Assembly: GCF_003459245.1 (NCBI RefSeq)
Contig: NZ_QRVG01000019.1
Coordinates: 1 to 40,149 of the forward strand
Length of the DNA stretch: 40,149 nt
Direction of reading: 5' to 3'
Origin: Collinsella sp. AF23-2
GTDB taxonomy: Bacteria; Actinomycetota; Coriobacteriia; Coriobacteriales; Coriobacteriaceae
The translations under genes were made by a program, and so were the position numbers. Position 1 is the stretch's first letter, and each line of letters begins with the position of its first letter. Positions 26,034-35,294 of this stretch are shown here, piece after piece. Under the pieces are notes generated by a model that worked only from the letters and a program-made list of their open reading frames with translations, was not told the DNA's origin and did no database searches.

Positions 26034-26036
26034 GGG

Positions 26037-27461
26037 CTAGCACACACCTTCCACAAAGCGGTCGAGCTCAACAAAGCGGGAACCCTTGACCAGTACAACA
26101 TCATGTTTTTCAAGCGCGCCGCCCATGCGGCCGAGCACCTGCTGATAATCGGAGAACACCTGGATGCGGTCCTCGTCCATGCCCATCATGCGTGCGGCAT
26201 CGGCCATAAGCTGGGCCAGCTCACCACCCACGCACGCCAGCATGTCGAGCTTCTTGGCGGCGGCATAGGCGCCCACGAGCTCATGCATGCGAGGAGCCTC
26301 ATCGCCCATCTCGCCCATCTCGCCCAGGATCGCCATGCGAGACCCCGCACACGAAAGCGAGCACAGCAGATCGAGGCCAGCAGCCATGGATTCGGCACTG
26401 GCGTTATAGGAGTCATCGATGACGCGTGCACCGCTCTTGGCGCGCTTGATCTCCTGGCGGTGTCCGGTGATCGTGAGACCCCTAAAGGCAGCATCGATCT
26501 GCTCGGGCGTCACGCCCAGGCGATAGGCAACCGCGGCGGCCTTAACGGCATTAGGAACGGACTGCACGCCGGGGATGGCAAGCATGGTATCGATCGTCTC
26601 ACCCTGGCCAAAATCGAGCGTAAAGACCGGACGGCCTTCGTCATCAACACGAATGTCGCGGGCACGGACCTCATCATCGTCCGAGACGCCGGCCAGCATC
26701 ACGTCGATACCAGCAGGCTGGGCGAACGTGTCGCGAATGAACGGCGTAAAGTCGTCCTCGCCGCCCAAAACCAGCAGCGGCAAATAGTCGCCGGCGGCGC
26801 ACATGCCCTGGACAATCTCGGCCTTAGCGCGGGCGATGTTCTCGCGGCTGCCCAAAATGCCGATATGAGAGGTGCCGATTTTGCTCACGATGGCAAGGTT
26901 GGGATTGGCGGACTGGGACAGGCGCTCGATCTCGTGGAAATGGTTCATGCCCATCTCGAGCACCAGGACCTCGGTATCGGCCGGAGCGGAAAGCACCGTG
27001 AGCGGCATGCCGATCAGGTTATTGAAATTGCCCTTGGTGGCCCAGACACGATAGCGCTTGGCGAGCACAGCGGCGAGAACGTCCTTGGTCGTCGTCTTGC
27101 CGATGGAACCGGTAATGCCAACGACCAGGCAGCCAAGCTCCAGGCGATACGCGTGCGCCAAACGCAGCAGAAACTCCTCGGGATCATCGGTCAGCAAGAT
27201 GGCACAGCTCTTGTCCTGCGCCAGCGAGACCAGCTCGGCCTCGGGCTCACGCGTCATCACGACGGCGCCGGCACCCGACTGGACGGCACGGGAAGCAAAA
27301 TCATTGCCGTCGACGTTTTCACCGGGAAAGGCGACGAAAATCGTCCCTTCCTCGACCTGGCGCGAGTCGATAACGCACCCGCGGCATACCCGATCGACTT
27401 CTCCCGTCACGGTTCGGGCCCCTGTTGCGGCCGCGAGGTTGTTGACGGCGATCTCTATCAT
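26037..27461 (-). CDS. murF: UDP-MurNAc-tripeptide D-Ala-D-Ala ligase MurF
   Basis: MurF adds D-Ala-D-Ala to complete the pentapeptide. The 474-residue protein has the N-terminal substrate domain (IDSRQVEEGTIFVAFPGENVDG, in outline), the ATP loop GITGSIGKTTTKD at 115-127, NFNNLIGMPLTVL, and the C-terminal domain with IDDSYNASAESM. This IDDSYNA block distinguishes MurF from MurE. ATG at 27461 follows CAGGGGAGC. A 128-base spacer before it holds a TACAAT box on the minus strand, so an internal promoter is possible. murE, normally between ftsI and murF, is not here. Confidence 0.95.
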   Translation of the reverse strand: MIEIAVNNLAAATGARTVTGEVDRVCRGCVIDSRQVEEGTIFVAFPGENVDGNDFASRAVQSGAGAVVMTREPEAELVSLAQDKSCAILLTDDPEEFLLRLAHAYRLELGCLVVGITGSIGKTTTKDVLAAVLAKRYRVWATKGNFNNLIGMPLTVLSAPADTEVLVLEMGMNHFHEIERLSQSANPNLAIVSKIGTSHIGILGSRENIARAKAEIVQGMCAAGDYLPLLVLGGEDDFTPFIRDTFAQPAGIDVMLAGVSDDDEVRARDIRVDDEGRPVFTLDFGQGETIDTMLAIPGVQSVPNAVKAAAVAYRLGVTPEQIDAAFRGLTITGHRQEIKRAKSGARVIDDSYNASAESMAAGLDLLCSLSCAGSRMAILGEMGEMGDEAPRMHELVGAYAAAKKLDMLACVGGELAQLMADAARMMGMDEDRIQVFSDYQQVLGRMGGALEKHDVVLVKGSRFVELDRFVEGVC

Positions 27462-27589
27462 TGCAGCTCCCCTGTAAACCTAAATAATGCTATCGGCGTA
27501 TTGTATCCCAGCGCCGCGCATGCGTGGTGCAGGGCATGTGAACACCCCTCATATGGGACAACAAACCACGCCCCAAAGATTGTAACCCC

Positions 27590-29455
27590 CTACTTCGTGT
27601 GCGGGATACCCAGCACGTCGAGCGCGTTGGCCATAATGGACTGGAACGGCACCGCAGCGGCATCTGAGCCGCTCGGCGTTCCGTCGAGCGTGATATAGCA
27701 CAGCACCTTGGGCGATTGTGCCGGTGCAAAGCCCATAAAGGACGACATGTAGTTCTCCTTGAGGTAGCCGCCGTTCTCGTCGGCACGTTCGGCCGTACCG
27801 GTCTTACCCGCCACGTCATAGCCGTCAACCGCGCCGCCAACGCCCGTTCCCTCCGACACGACCGTCTGCATGCACGATGTCACCTGGGCGGCAGCGTCGT
27901 CCGATATCGCACGCTCGCCTTCGCCCCAGTCCTTCTCATCGCCCTTGCTGGACTTATAGAAGTGCGGAGTCATCATCACGCCGCCGTTCGCGATGCCGCC
28001 CACGGCACGTGCGACCTCAATCGGCGAGACAGACAGCGCCTGGCCAAAGCTCATCGAGCCCAGCGTGGCGCCGTCGTACTGGTCACGCTCCTTGACGATG
28101 CCCAGGCTCTCGCCCGGAAAATCGACACCAGAGCTGTGACCGATGCCCCACTTGTCCACATAGGTGGCAAAATCATCGGCGCCGATCTTGCGTCCCACCA
28201 GGACAAAGCCCACATTGGACGAACGGCGCATCATTTCGCGCACGTCCATGGTCATGGTGTAGTCGCGCTTATCGGCGTCGGTAACGGTGTCGTCGCCAAC
28301 CTTAATGCTCGCCGGCACCTCAAACGACGTGCTCGAACGCACGGCGCCCAAGTCGAAACCGGCACCGGCCACAAGTGTCTTAAAGACCGAGCCGGGCTCG
28401 TAGGCATCGGTAACCAGGCGCAAGTTCATGTCCTCGGTCTTGGCGTTTTCCAGATCGGTCTGGTCATATGTCGGATACGAGCATGCCGCCAGAATCTCGC
28501 CCGTCGTGGGATCGGTGACCAGGGCCGAGCCATTCTTGGCCTTGGTCTTTTCGACCGCCTCGGCCAGGGCGTCCTCGGCGGCACGCTGGATATTGACATC
28601 GAGTGTCGTCACGATGTCCACGCCGTCCACCGCGGCAACCTTCTTATAGGCGCCGCCCGCGATATAGCTACCGTCCCTCGCCCGCTCGCGCACCAGCGAA
28701 CCGTTCGTTCCGGTCAAAAGCTTGTTGTACTGCTTCTCAAGGCCCGTCAGACCGTCGTTGTCCACGTTTACCACGCCAAGCACCTGCGATGCCAGGTTGC
28801 CATAAGGATATACGCGCTTCATGGCCTGCTCAAAGAGCACGCCTGGCAGGTTCTTCTTCTCCAGCGCCGCAGCATCGTCCTCGTCCACCTGGCGTTTGAT
28901 ATACACCCAGGTGCCATCGGACATAACGAGATCACGACAGGTTTTCTTATCGATGCCCGTAGCTTTGACCAGTGCCGAGACCGTCTTGTCAACGTCCTCG
29001 ATAAGCTGAGGATTCACGGCGATGTTGCGGCATTCGACCGACGACGTCAGCACGTTGCCGTTACGGTCGTAGATGGTACCGCGCTTGGCATACAGCGCCT
29101 GCGCAAGCAAGCGACGTGCATCGGCACGGTCGCGTAACTTATCGGCTTCCACGATTTGATAGTCGGCAAGGCGAAGGACGCCCAAGCCCAAGCCAAACCC
29201 GATGAAGCCCATGACGGCTTTGCGACGGGGCAGCGGCGTGCCCGTGAGCCATTCGGTCGACGAGCTCTTGCGCGGTCTGGTGTTATGCATTTGAGGACCA
29301 CTCGAGCTACGGAGACGCGACGCGGGGTCGTTGCCATAGGACGGCCTCGCGTTGTAAGATGGCCGACCCGTTCCTTGATAACCAGAACGTCCCCGCGATG
29401 AGGGACGTCCAGAACCGCGACCCCCGTCGGAACCGCGGCGATAGTCATTTGTCAT
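27590..29455 (-). CDS. ftsI: Septal penicillin-binding protein FtsI (class B transpeptidase)
   Basis: FtsI cross-links septal peptidoglycan with FtsW. The 621-residue protein has a basic Gly/Ser/Arg tail (1-75), one membrane helix (about 80-98), the dimerisation domain starting AKRGTIYDRNGNVL, and the transpeptidase. Its three active-site motifs are SVFK (Ser356-Lys359), SSN (412-414) and KTG (551-553). It ends without PASTA domains. ATG at 29455 has only a weak binding site, 17 bases after the ftsL-like gene. Sequence variation near these motifs would be where beta-lactam affinity is set, but nothing abnormal is visible. Confidence 0.95.
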   Translation of the reverse strand: MTNDYRRGSDGGRGSGRPSSRGRSGYQGTGRPSYNARPSYGNDPASRLRSSSGPQMHNTRPRKSSSTEWLTGTPLPRRKAVMGFIGFGLGLGVLRLADYQIVEADKLRDRADARRLLAQALYAKRGTIYDRNGNVLTSSVECRNIAVNPQLIEDVDKTVSALVKATGIDKKTCRDLVMSDGTWVYIKRQVDEDDAAALEKKNLPGVLFEQAMKRVYPYGNLASQVLGVVNVDNDGLTGLEKQYNKLLTGTNGSLVRERARDGSYIAGGAYKKVAAVDGVDIVTTLDVNIQRAAEDALAEAVEKTKAKNGSALVTDPTTGEILAACSYPTYDQTDLENAKTEDMNLRLVTDAYEPGSVFKTLVAGAGFDLGAVRSSTSFEVPASIKVGDDTVTDADKRDYTMTMDVREMMRRSSNVGFVLVGRKIGADDFATYVDKWGIGHSSGVDFPGESLGIVKERDQYDGATLGSMSFGQALSVSPIEVARAVGGIANGGVMMTPHFYKSSKGDEKDWGEGERAISDDAAAQVTSCMQTVVSEGTGVGGAVDGYDVAGKTGTAERADENGGYLKENYMSSFMGFAPAQSPKVLCYITLDGTPSGSDAAAVPFQSIMANALDVLGIPHTK

Positions 29456-29472
29456 ACTCAGCTACCGTCTTG

Positions 29473-29943
29473 TTACTGAGCGGTCGCGGTCGAGCTAGCG
29501 CCCGCGGCTGCATCCTGCGAAAAATCAAGTGTAACGCTCTCGCTGGGCTCCACCATGCCATAAGCGCCCGCAAGGTCGCGAATGCGCGTGTCGGCACCAT
29601 AGACCGAATGCATGACCTCCAGGTCGGAGCTCTCATCGGTCGCCTTCTCGAGCGTGTTGGTAAGCGCGGCATTGCTGTTGAGCACCTGGGCCGTAACGCC
29701 GGCGAGCGCCACACGGGCGACACCGATCGTCATGAAGATGGCCGCAATGATGCAAAACGTTTTAAGAACGCTCATGAAAACCGGGCTTACCGCCTGGTTT
29801 GCCTGACGGCCCGCGCCCGTGTAGACATCAAAGCGCGGCGTGCGCTGCTCGCGGGGAGCAACGGGGGCCTGCGGTGTCTCACGATAGGCGGGCATGGCGC
29901 TCATATCATAGGCGAGTGCTGCGTTTGAAGTGTTGTAGCCCAT
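29473..29943 (-). CDS. ftsL: FtsL-like membrane protein
   Basis: The 156-residue protein sits in the ftsL place between rsmH and ftsI. It has a proline-rich cytoplasmic half (to about residue 55), one membrane helix (about 58-80, SVLKTFCIIAAIFMTIGVARVAL), then a short helical stretch and an acidic-serine tail. FtsL proteins are poorly conserved, so the call rests on topology and position. The external part is less leucine-zipper-like than usual; an EATDESSDLEVMHSVYG segment stands in its place. It probably joins the FtsQLB complex that activates FtsWI. Confidence 0.65.
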   Translation of the reverse strand: MGYNTSNAALAYDMSAMPAYRETPQAPVAPREQRTPRFDVYTGAGRQANQAVSPVFMSVLKTFCIIAAIFMTIGVARVALAGVTAQVLNSNAALTNTLEKATDESSDLEVMHSVYGADTRIRDLAGAYGMVEPSESVTLDFSQDAAAGASSTATAQ

Positions 29944-30033
29944 GATATGCCGCCTCCCATCCCGAGTACGTTGGTAGTGTGTTTAAGCTTCGTTTATGGT
30001 GCGAGCGGGAGGTCCAATATCGCGCGGTCGCGT

Positions 30034-30999
30034 CTACAGACGCTGCGCCACGCGGATCTTGGCTGATCTCGCCCGAGGGTTGCGCGCAACCTCATCGGGT
30101 TGGGCAACCAGGGGTTTGCGGGTGATGACCTTGAGTATCGGCACGTTGCCGCACACGCACACCGGAATCTCCGGCGGACACGTGCACCCCTGGCTCATCT
30201 CCTTAAAGTGGTTCTTTACGATACGGTCCTCGAGCGAGTGATACGAGATGACGCAGATGCGTCCGCCCGGGTTGAGCCACCTGGTGGCGGCGTCTAGCCC
30301 TCGCTCGAGCACATCGAGTTCGTGATTGACCTCGATGCGAATGGCCTGGAAACTTTTCTTGGCCGGGTGTCCGCCATGCCGACGAGCGGCAGCGGGGATA
30401 CCAGCCTTGATGATCTCGACAAACTGACCGGTGGTTTCGATCGGTTCTTGCTCGCGGCGGCGCACGATCTCGCGCGCGATCTGCGAGGCGAACTTCTCTT
30501 CGCCGTAGACGCGTAGAATCCGGGCGAGGTCGTGTTCGTTATAGGTGTTGATGACCTCAGCTGCGTTTAAGGTGTTGTTACCCGGATCCATCCGCATGTC
30601 CAATGGGGCGTCCTCGTTGTACGAAAAGCCCCTGCCAGGGATATCGAGTTGCGGCGACGAAACGCCCAAGTCGAACAGGAAGCCATCGACCCCGGGCACC
30701 TCGGCCGAGCAAAGCAGCTCGTCCAAGTCGCCGAAGTTGCCCTTCAGCAGCTGGTGCGGTACGCCGGGAACCTCGCGGTCCAGACGGGCGCCAGCGGCCT
30801 CGAGGGCCATGTCGTCCTGATCGACGCCGAGCAAAAGGCCGGTCTCCCCCACCTGCGCGGCCATCTTTACCGAATGGCCGGCACCGCCAAGGGTGCAGTC
30901 GCAGACAACGGAGCCGCTCTTGAGCTGCAGCGACTCAAGCACTTCGCCGAGCATGACAGGTTCATGCCGATATTCTTGTGTCAAGATCCCACGCTCCAT
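30034..30999 (-). CDS. rsmH: 16S rRNA m4C1402 methyltransferase RsmH (MraW)
   Basis: RsmH methylates N4 of C1402 in the ribosomal P site. The 321-residue protein starts with EYRHEPVMLGEVLESL, then the S-adenosylmethionine loop DCTLGGAGHSV, DQDDMALEAA, FLFDLGVSSPQLD and RGFSYNEDAPLDMRMD. ISYHSLEDRIVKNHF lies near the C-terminus; all are family hallmarks. ATG at 30999 is used here. A TTG at 30984, with GGAG nine bases before it, would give a start closer to the family norm. It lies 20 bases after mraZ, as in most bacteria. Confidence 0.95.
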   Translation of the reverse strand: MERGILTQEYRHEPVMLGEVLESLQLKSGSVVCDCTLGGAGHSVKMAAQVGETGLLLGVDQDDMALEAAGARLDREVPGVPHQLLKGNFGDLDELLCSAEVPGVDGFLFDLGVSSPQLDIPGRGFSYNEDAPLDMRMDPGNNTLNAAEVINTYNEHDLARILRVYGEEKFASQIAREIVRRREQEPIETTGQFVEIIKAGIPAAARRHGGHPAKKSFQAIRIEVNHELDVLERGLDAATRWLNPGGRICVISYHSLEDRIVKNHFKEMSQGCTCPPEIPVCVCGNVPILKVITRKPLVAQPDEVARNPRARSAKIRVAQRL

Positions 31000-31019
31000 C
31001 CGTTACTCGTGCCTTGCCC

Positions 31020-31454
31020 TTACGAGAAGAAGAGGTCCAGCAGGGCCTCGTCATCATCGTCCTCATCGGCCGTAGCGCGGTCCCAAACCTCAAGGTGGTC
31101 GTAGTTGCCCACAACCGTGACCTCGCGGTCGAGGTTCGCCTGCTTGCGGAGAGACTCAGAAAGACCGATACGACCCGCGCTGTCCACATCCATCGACGTG
31201 GTGCGCTTGTTGATCGCCCTCATGAGCTTCTGGTCATTAATGTCACGCGGGTTAAAACCCTCGTGGCCCTCACGACCCGCGAAGAGTCCTTCGACCCACT
31301 TATCGAAGGCCTCGGCAGAGAACACGTACAGAGCATCGACATCCAGGGCTTTGAACACGCGAACGTGCTCTCCAAGCTCCTCGCGAAGGGGTGCAGGCAG
31401 GGACAGACGACCTTTTGCATCGAGATTGCGCTCGTATGCACCAGTCATTCCCAT
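31020..31454 (-). CDS. mraZ: Transcriptional regulator MraZ
   Basis: MraZ is an AbrB-like DNA-binding protein that forms rings and regulates the division cluster, including its own promoter. The 144-residue protein contains two SpoVT-AbrB repeats. The first has NLDAKGRLSLPAPLREELG (the DxKGR signature) and the second SMDVDSAGRIGLSESLRKQANL (DxAGR). A short acidic C-terminal tail follows. GGGGAGGGC precedes ATG at 31454. It is the first gene of the cluster, and repeated GTGGG boxes lie directly upstream. Confidence 0.95.
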   Translation of the reverse strand: MGMTGAYERNLDAKGRLSLPAPLREELGEHVRVFKALDVDALYVFSAEAFDKWVEGLFAGREGHEGFNPRDINDQKLMRAINKRTTSMDVDSAGRIGLSESLRKQANLDREVTVVGNYDHLEVWDRATADEDDDDEALLDLFFS

Positions 31455-31492
31455 GTGCGCCCTCCCCTCGGTTACTCAGATGGCACGTACGC

Positions 31493-31542
31493 GGGGAACC
31501 ACCCCGCCTGTCGACGTCATTAATAATATGGGGAACCGCCCC
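31493..31542 (-). promoter_or_regulatory. Two copies of GGGGAACCRCCCC at the mraZ promoter
   Basis: The 13-base near-palindrome (plus-strand reading) occurs at 31530-31542, inside the spacer between -35 and -10, and at 31493-31505, about 12 to 24 bases into the transcript. Copies differ only in the central purine. Each can form a small hairpin, and the second is extended to a 6-bp stem (31491-31507). The pairing around a promoter suggests an operator pair or a leader structure. Confidence 0.5.
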
Positions 31543-31551
31543 ATTTTTCAA
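31523..31551 (-). promoter_or_regulatory. Promoter of the mraZ division cluster
   Basis: On the minus strand TTGAAA (31546-31551) and TATTAT (31523-31528) are 17 bases apart and each match the sigma-70 consensus 5/6. Transcription would begin near 31516, giving a leader of about 60 bases before mraZ. Confidence 0.7.
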
Positions 31552-31598
31552 CACCTTTCCCCACCGCTTCCCCCACCCCGCCCCACCACTCCACCCAC
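31550..31598 (-). promoter_or_regulatory. Array of MraZ-type GTGGG boxes
   Basis: On the minus strand GTGGG occurs at 31594-31598, 31582-31586, 31572-31576 and 31560-31564, with a degenerate GTGTT at 31550-31554. Steps are 12, 10, 12 and 10 bases, about one helical turn each, so all face one side of the DNA. MraZ is known to bind TGGG-type direct repeats at such spacing. The last box touches the -35 element, consistent with control of this promoter by MraZ. Confidence 0.7.
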
Positions 31599-31817
31599 CA
31601 TATATTGCAAAACACCCCCAATCATATGTTCGAAAACACAATATGTTGTGTTTACAGCAACGGCGGGATGCCACCTGTGGCACCCCGCCTTTCAACCTCA
31701 ACCTTCAAGTTGACCTTGAGGCGATTTTTGCGTCCCTTTACATGCCGTTCACATCGCCCCCAAACTCCCCCACCCAAGGCACATGCGGCCCGCCACCGCG
31801 ACGACAAGTGGCGAAAA
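31599..31817. other. Gene-free spacer between xerD and the mraZ operator
   Basis: No credible gene was found. The stretch holds a 20-base dyad with arms AAACACAA/TTGTGTTT (31634-31653), a hairpin GGCGGG-at-GCCAC / GTGGC-ac-CCCGCC at 31662-31689, and a dyad-containing motif AACCTTCAAGTTGA around 31699-31712 that recurs upstream of ftsZ. A half-conserved GAAC box near 31630 resembles but does not match a LexA site. Confidence 0.45.
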
Positions 31818-31885
31818 TGGGGCGGGCCCCAGATTGCCTATGCGCGCGCAAAAACACGCCGCGGCAATCTGGGGTCCGTCCCCAA
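31818..31885. repeat. REP-like inverted repeat downstream of xerD
   Basis: CCCCAGATTGCC (31827-31838) pairs exactly with GGCAATCTGGGG (31863-31874). Outer bases ATGGGGCGGG and CCGTCCCCAA extend the arms to about 22 bp with one mismatch and one gap. The loop is 24 bases with a CGCGCG core. On the minus strand the outer part reads GGGGACGGACCCC, similar in style to the GGGGACAGRCACC cores near position 1000. It may also end xerD transcription. Confidence 0.6.
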
Positions 31886-31915
31886 ATACCTATAGATATG
31901 CAGGCCAGCGATGTG

Positions 31916-32857
31916 TTAGCGATGTGCCAGCGGGTGCGCCGCCAGATAGACCTCGGTCAGTTGCGTACGATCGACATGCGTGTAGACCTGCGTGGTCGAT
32001 ATATCGGCATGTCCCAAGATCTCCTGTAGCACACGGAGGTCTGCACCGCCCGCAAGCATATGGGTGGCAAAGGAGTGGCGCAGCGTATGGGGATGGAGTC
32101 CCACCAGCCCTACCTGGCGCCCGTAGCGCTCACAGATGGCATGGATGCCCTGGCGCGACAGACGGCGGCCGTTCTTATTTAAAAAGACCGCCGAAGTCTC
32201 GGTTCCGCGGGCATGGGCTGCCAAGCGAGAACGCCCCTCAGCTACATAGAGCGTCAGAGCTCGCGCCGCGCTTCCCACCAACGGGGACAGGCGTTCCTTT
32301 GAGCCCTTACCGCGAACGAGTACAAAACCATCGTCGATATGGATATCGCCCACATCGAGCCCCACCAATTCGCTCACACGCAAACCGCATCCGTAGAGCA
32401 CTTCCAAGATGGCATGGTCGCGCAAGCCCATCTCGCCCTCGGGGAAGTCTTGATCGAGCAGCGCCGAGACATCCTCCACCGATAGATACTCCGGCAAACG
32501 CTCAGCCTTTTTAGGCAGGCGCAACGCCGCCGTTGGATTTTGGGCCACAGCCCCATCGCGCACCAAAAAGGCATGCAGGCCCTTCACGGCCGCAAGTGCA
32601 CGCTCCACCGAGGCATCGGAATAGCCCCCATCGCGACGGTCGGCGACAAAGCCCTCCACGACCTGACGAGTCACCTCATCAAAAGACATGATGCCCGCCC
32701 GCTCCAGATAGGCGCAGTACGTCGTCAGGTCACGACGATAGGCCGCAATCGTGTTGCGCGCCAAACCCCGCTCGACCGCGAGGTAATCGAGATACTCCCC
32801 CGCCGCCACGGCGAGCGACGAGGGAGTAGCTTCGGTATGTTCTTTGTTCGCCGGCAC
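31916..32857 (-). CDS. xerD: Site-specific tyrosine recombinase XerD
   Basis: XerD resolves chromosome dimers at dif together with XerC. The 313-residue protein has an N-terminal SAM-like DNA-binding domain (about 15-100, EYLDYLAVERGLARNTIAAY). The catalytic domain has Arg160 (CGLRVSEL), Lys184 (GKGSKER), His257-x-x-Arg260 (HTLRHSFATHML), His283 (LGHADI) and the nucleophile Tyr292 (VYTHV). All six active-site positions are intact. The start is GTG at 32857, two bases after the pyrG stop, so translation is coupled; the frame is open upstream inside pyrG but without reason to use it. No dif-like site was recognised in the window. Confidence 0.92.
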   Translation of the reverse strand: MPANKEHTEATPSSLAVAAGEYLDYLAVERGLARNTIAAYRRDLTTYCAYLERAGIMSFDEVTRQVVEGFVADRRDGGYSDASVERALAAVKGLHAFLVRDGAVAQNPTAALRLPKKAERLPEYLSVEDVSALLDQDFPEGEMGLRDHAILEVLYGCGLRVSELVGLDVGDIHIDDGFVLVRGKGSKERLSPLVGSAARALTLYVAEGRSRLAAHARGTETSAVFLNKNGRRLSRQGIHAICERYGRQVGLVGLHPHTLRHSFATHMLAGGADLRVLQEILGHADISTTQVYTHVDRTQLTEVYLAAHPLAHR

Positions 32858-32859
32858 CC

Positions 32860-34527
<1,668 letters not shown>

Positions 34528-34640
34528 TTACCTGCGCTTCCCGTAGAAGTTGTTTATCCACATCTTACGGGTCTTCATTGTAATACTCGCGCCGCGGACC
34601 GTCCGCAATTTTTCTCGCGTGCGATTGCATTTCTCAATCT

Positions 34641-34675
34641 TGAAACAAAACGCCGCCCGGTTTCCCAGGCGGCGT
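34641..34675 (-). terminator. Terminator after the winged-helix regulator gene
   Basis: On the minus strand ACGCCGCC pairs with GGCGGCGT around a loop of about ten bases, and TTTTG TTTC follows. It lies just past the stop at 34700 and before the pyrG leader. Confidence 0.75.
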
Positions 34676-34699
34676 CGCTATGGCAAGGGTTACATGCTG

Positions 34700-35038
34700 C
34701 TATCGATCAGCAACCTCGTCCTCAAGCATTTCTTGAACGAGCATGCCGGTACGGACGCCCTCAAGATACCACTCACCACGTTCGGTGAGGCAAATGCCAT
34801 TTGCAAGCTGACCGCCGTCGTCGCTATAACGCGAGACGACATCAATCATACCTTCGGAATCCAAGCGATCGATTGCGGCGCGGGCACGATACGGCGAAAC
34901 CCCCACGCGCTCGGCAAGCGTTTTGCGCGAGAAACCATACGGCCCGCCATTGTCTTCGGTTTGCTGGTCAATCTCCATCAACACCAGCACCTCGACACGC
35001 TTCATATCGTTAACACTCGCACGACCCTTGCCCGCCAT
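34700..35038 (-). CDS. Small winged-helix DNA-binding protein
   Basis: The 112-residue protein looks like a single winged-helix domain. A first helix MKRVEVLVLMEID is followed by FSRKTLAERVGVSPYRARAAIDRLDSEGMIDVV, a clear helix-turn-helix with recognition helix, and a wing (SRYSDDGGQLANGICLTERGEWYLEG). The C-terminal helix is acidic. This layout is seen in MarR/PadR-like regulators, but I cannot name a family. ATG at 35038 follows GAGGAGG. It stands alone, and an imperfect dyad GGTTATTGTATACC in its upstream spacer could be its operator. It is transcribed toward pyrG but separated by a terminator. Confidence 0.7.
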   Translation of the reverse strand: MAGKGRASVNDMKRVEVLVLMEIDQQTEDNGGPYGFSRKTLAERVGVSPYRARAAIDRLDSEGMIDVVSRYSDDGGQLANGICLTERGEWYLEGVRTGMLVQEMLEDEVADR

Positions 35039-35227
35039 AGCAGCCTCCTCAAACCGAGCACGAGCATCTAACGCGCCGTGCGCGACCGACACACCTCACG
35101 ATGACAGGTAATATCCATCATGCGGCATCCCGCTAAGGATGAAATAGTTACGGTTATTGTATACCGCTCAAATTGTTTCTAGACAGGTAAACAGCTATTT
35201 TTCGCCGAAATAGACGCTTTATTGATC
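35039..35227 (-). promoter_or_regulatory. Leader of the winged-helix gene
   Basis: The spacer is AT-rich. On the minus strand TACAAT inside GGTATACAATAACC is the best -10 box; no good -35 box stands 17 bases before it. The surrounding 14-base imperfect dyad may bind a regulator, possibly the gene's own product. Confidence 0.35.
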
Positions 35228-35260
35228 AAAAAGCCGTACCGGGCGCTAACCCGATACGGC
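35228..35260 (-). terminator. Terminator after the DUF1846 gene
   Basis: On the minus strand GCCGTATCGGG pairs with CCCGGTACGGC (one mismatch) around a 6-base loop, followed by TTTTT. Confidence 0.85.
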
Positions 35261-35294
35261 CAAAATGCAATGCAATTACCGCGGTGCTTCAAAC

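Noticed and set aside
31625..31640. GAAC-containing sequence resembling a LexA box upstream of mraZ
   Set aside because: Only the first half TCGAAC fits; the second half has three mismatches.
31605..31895. Plus-strand open frame of 96 codons in the mraZ-xerD spacer
   Set aside because: No binding site, low-complexity basic product, and it crosses two inverted repeats.
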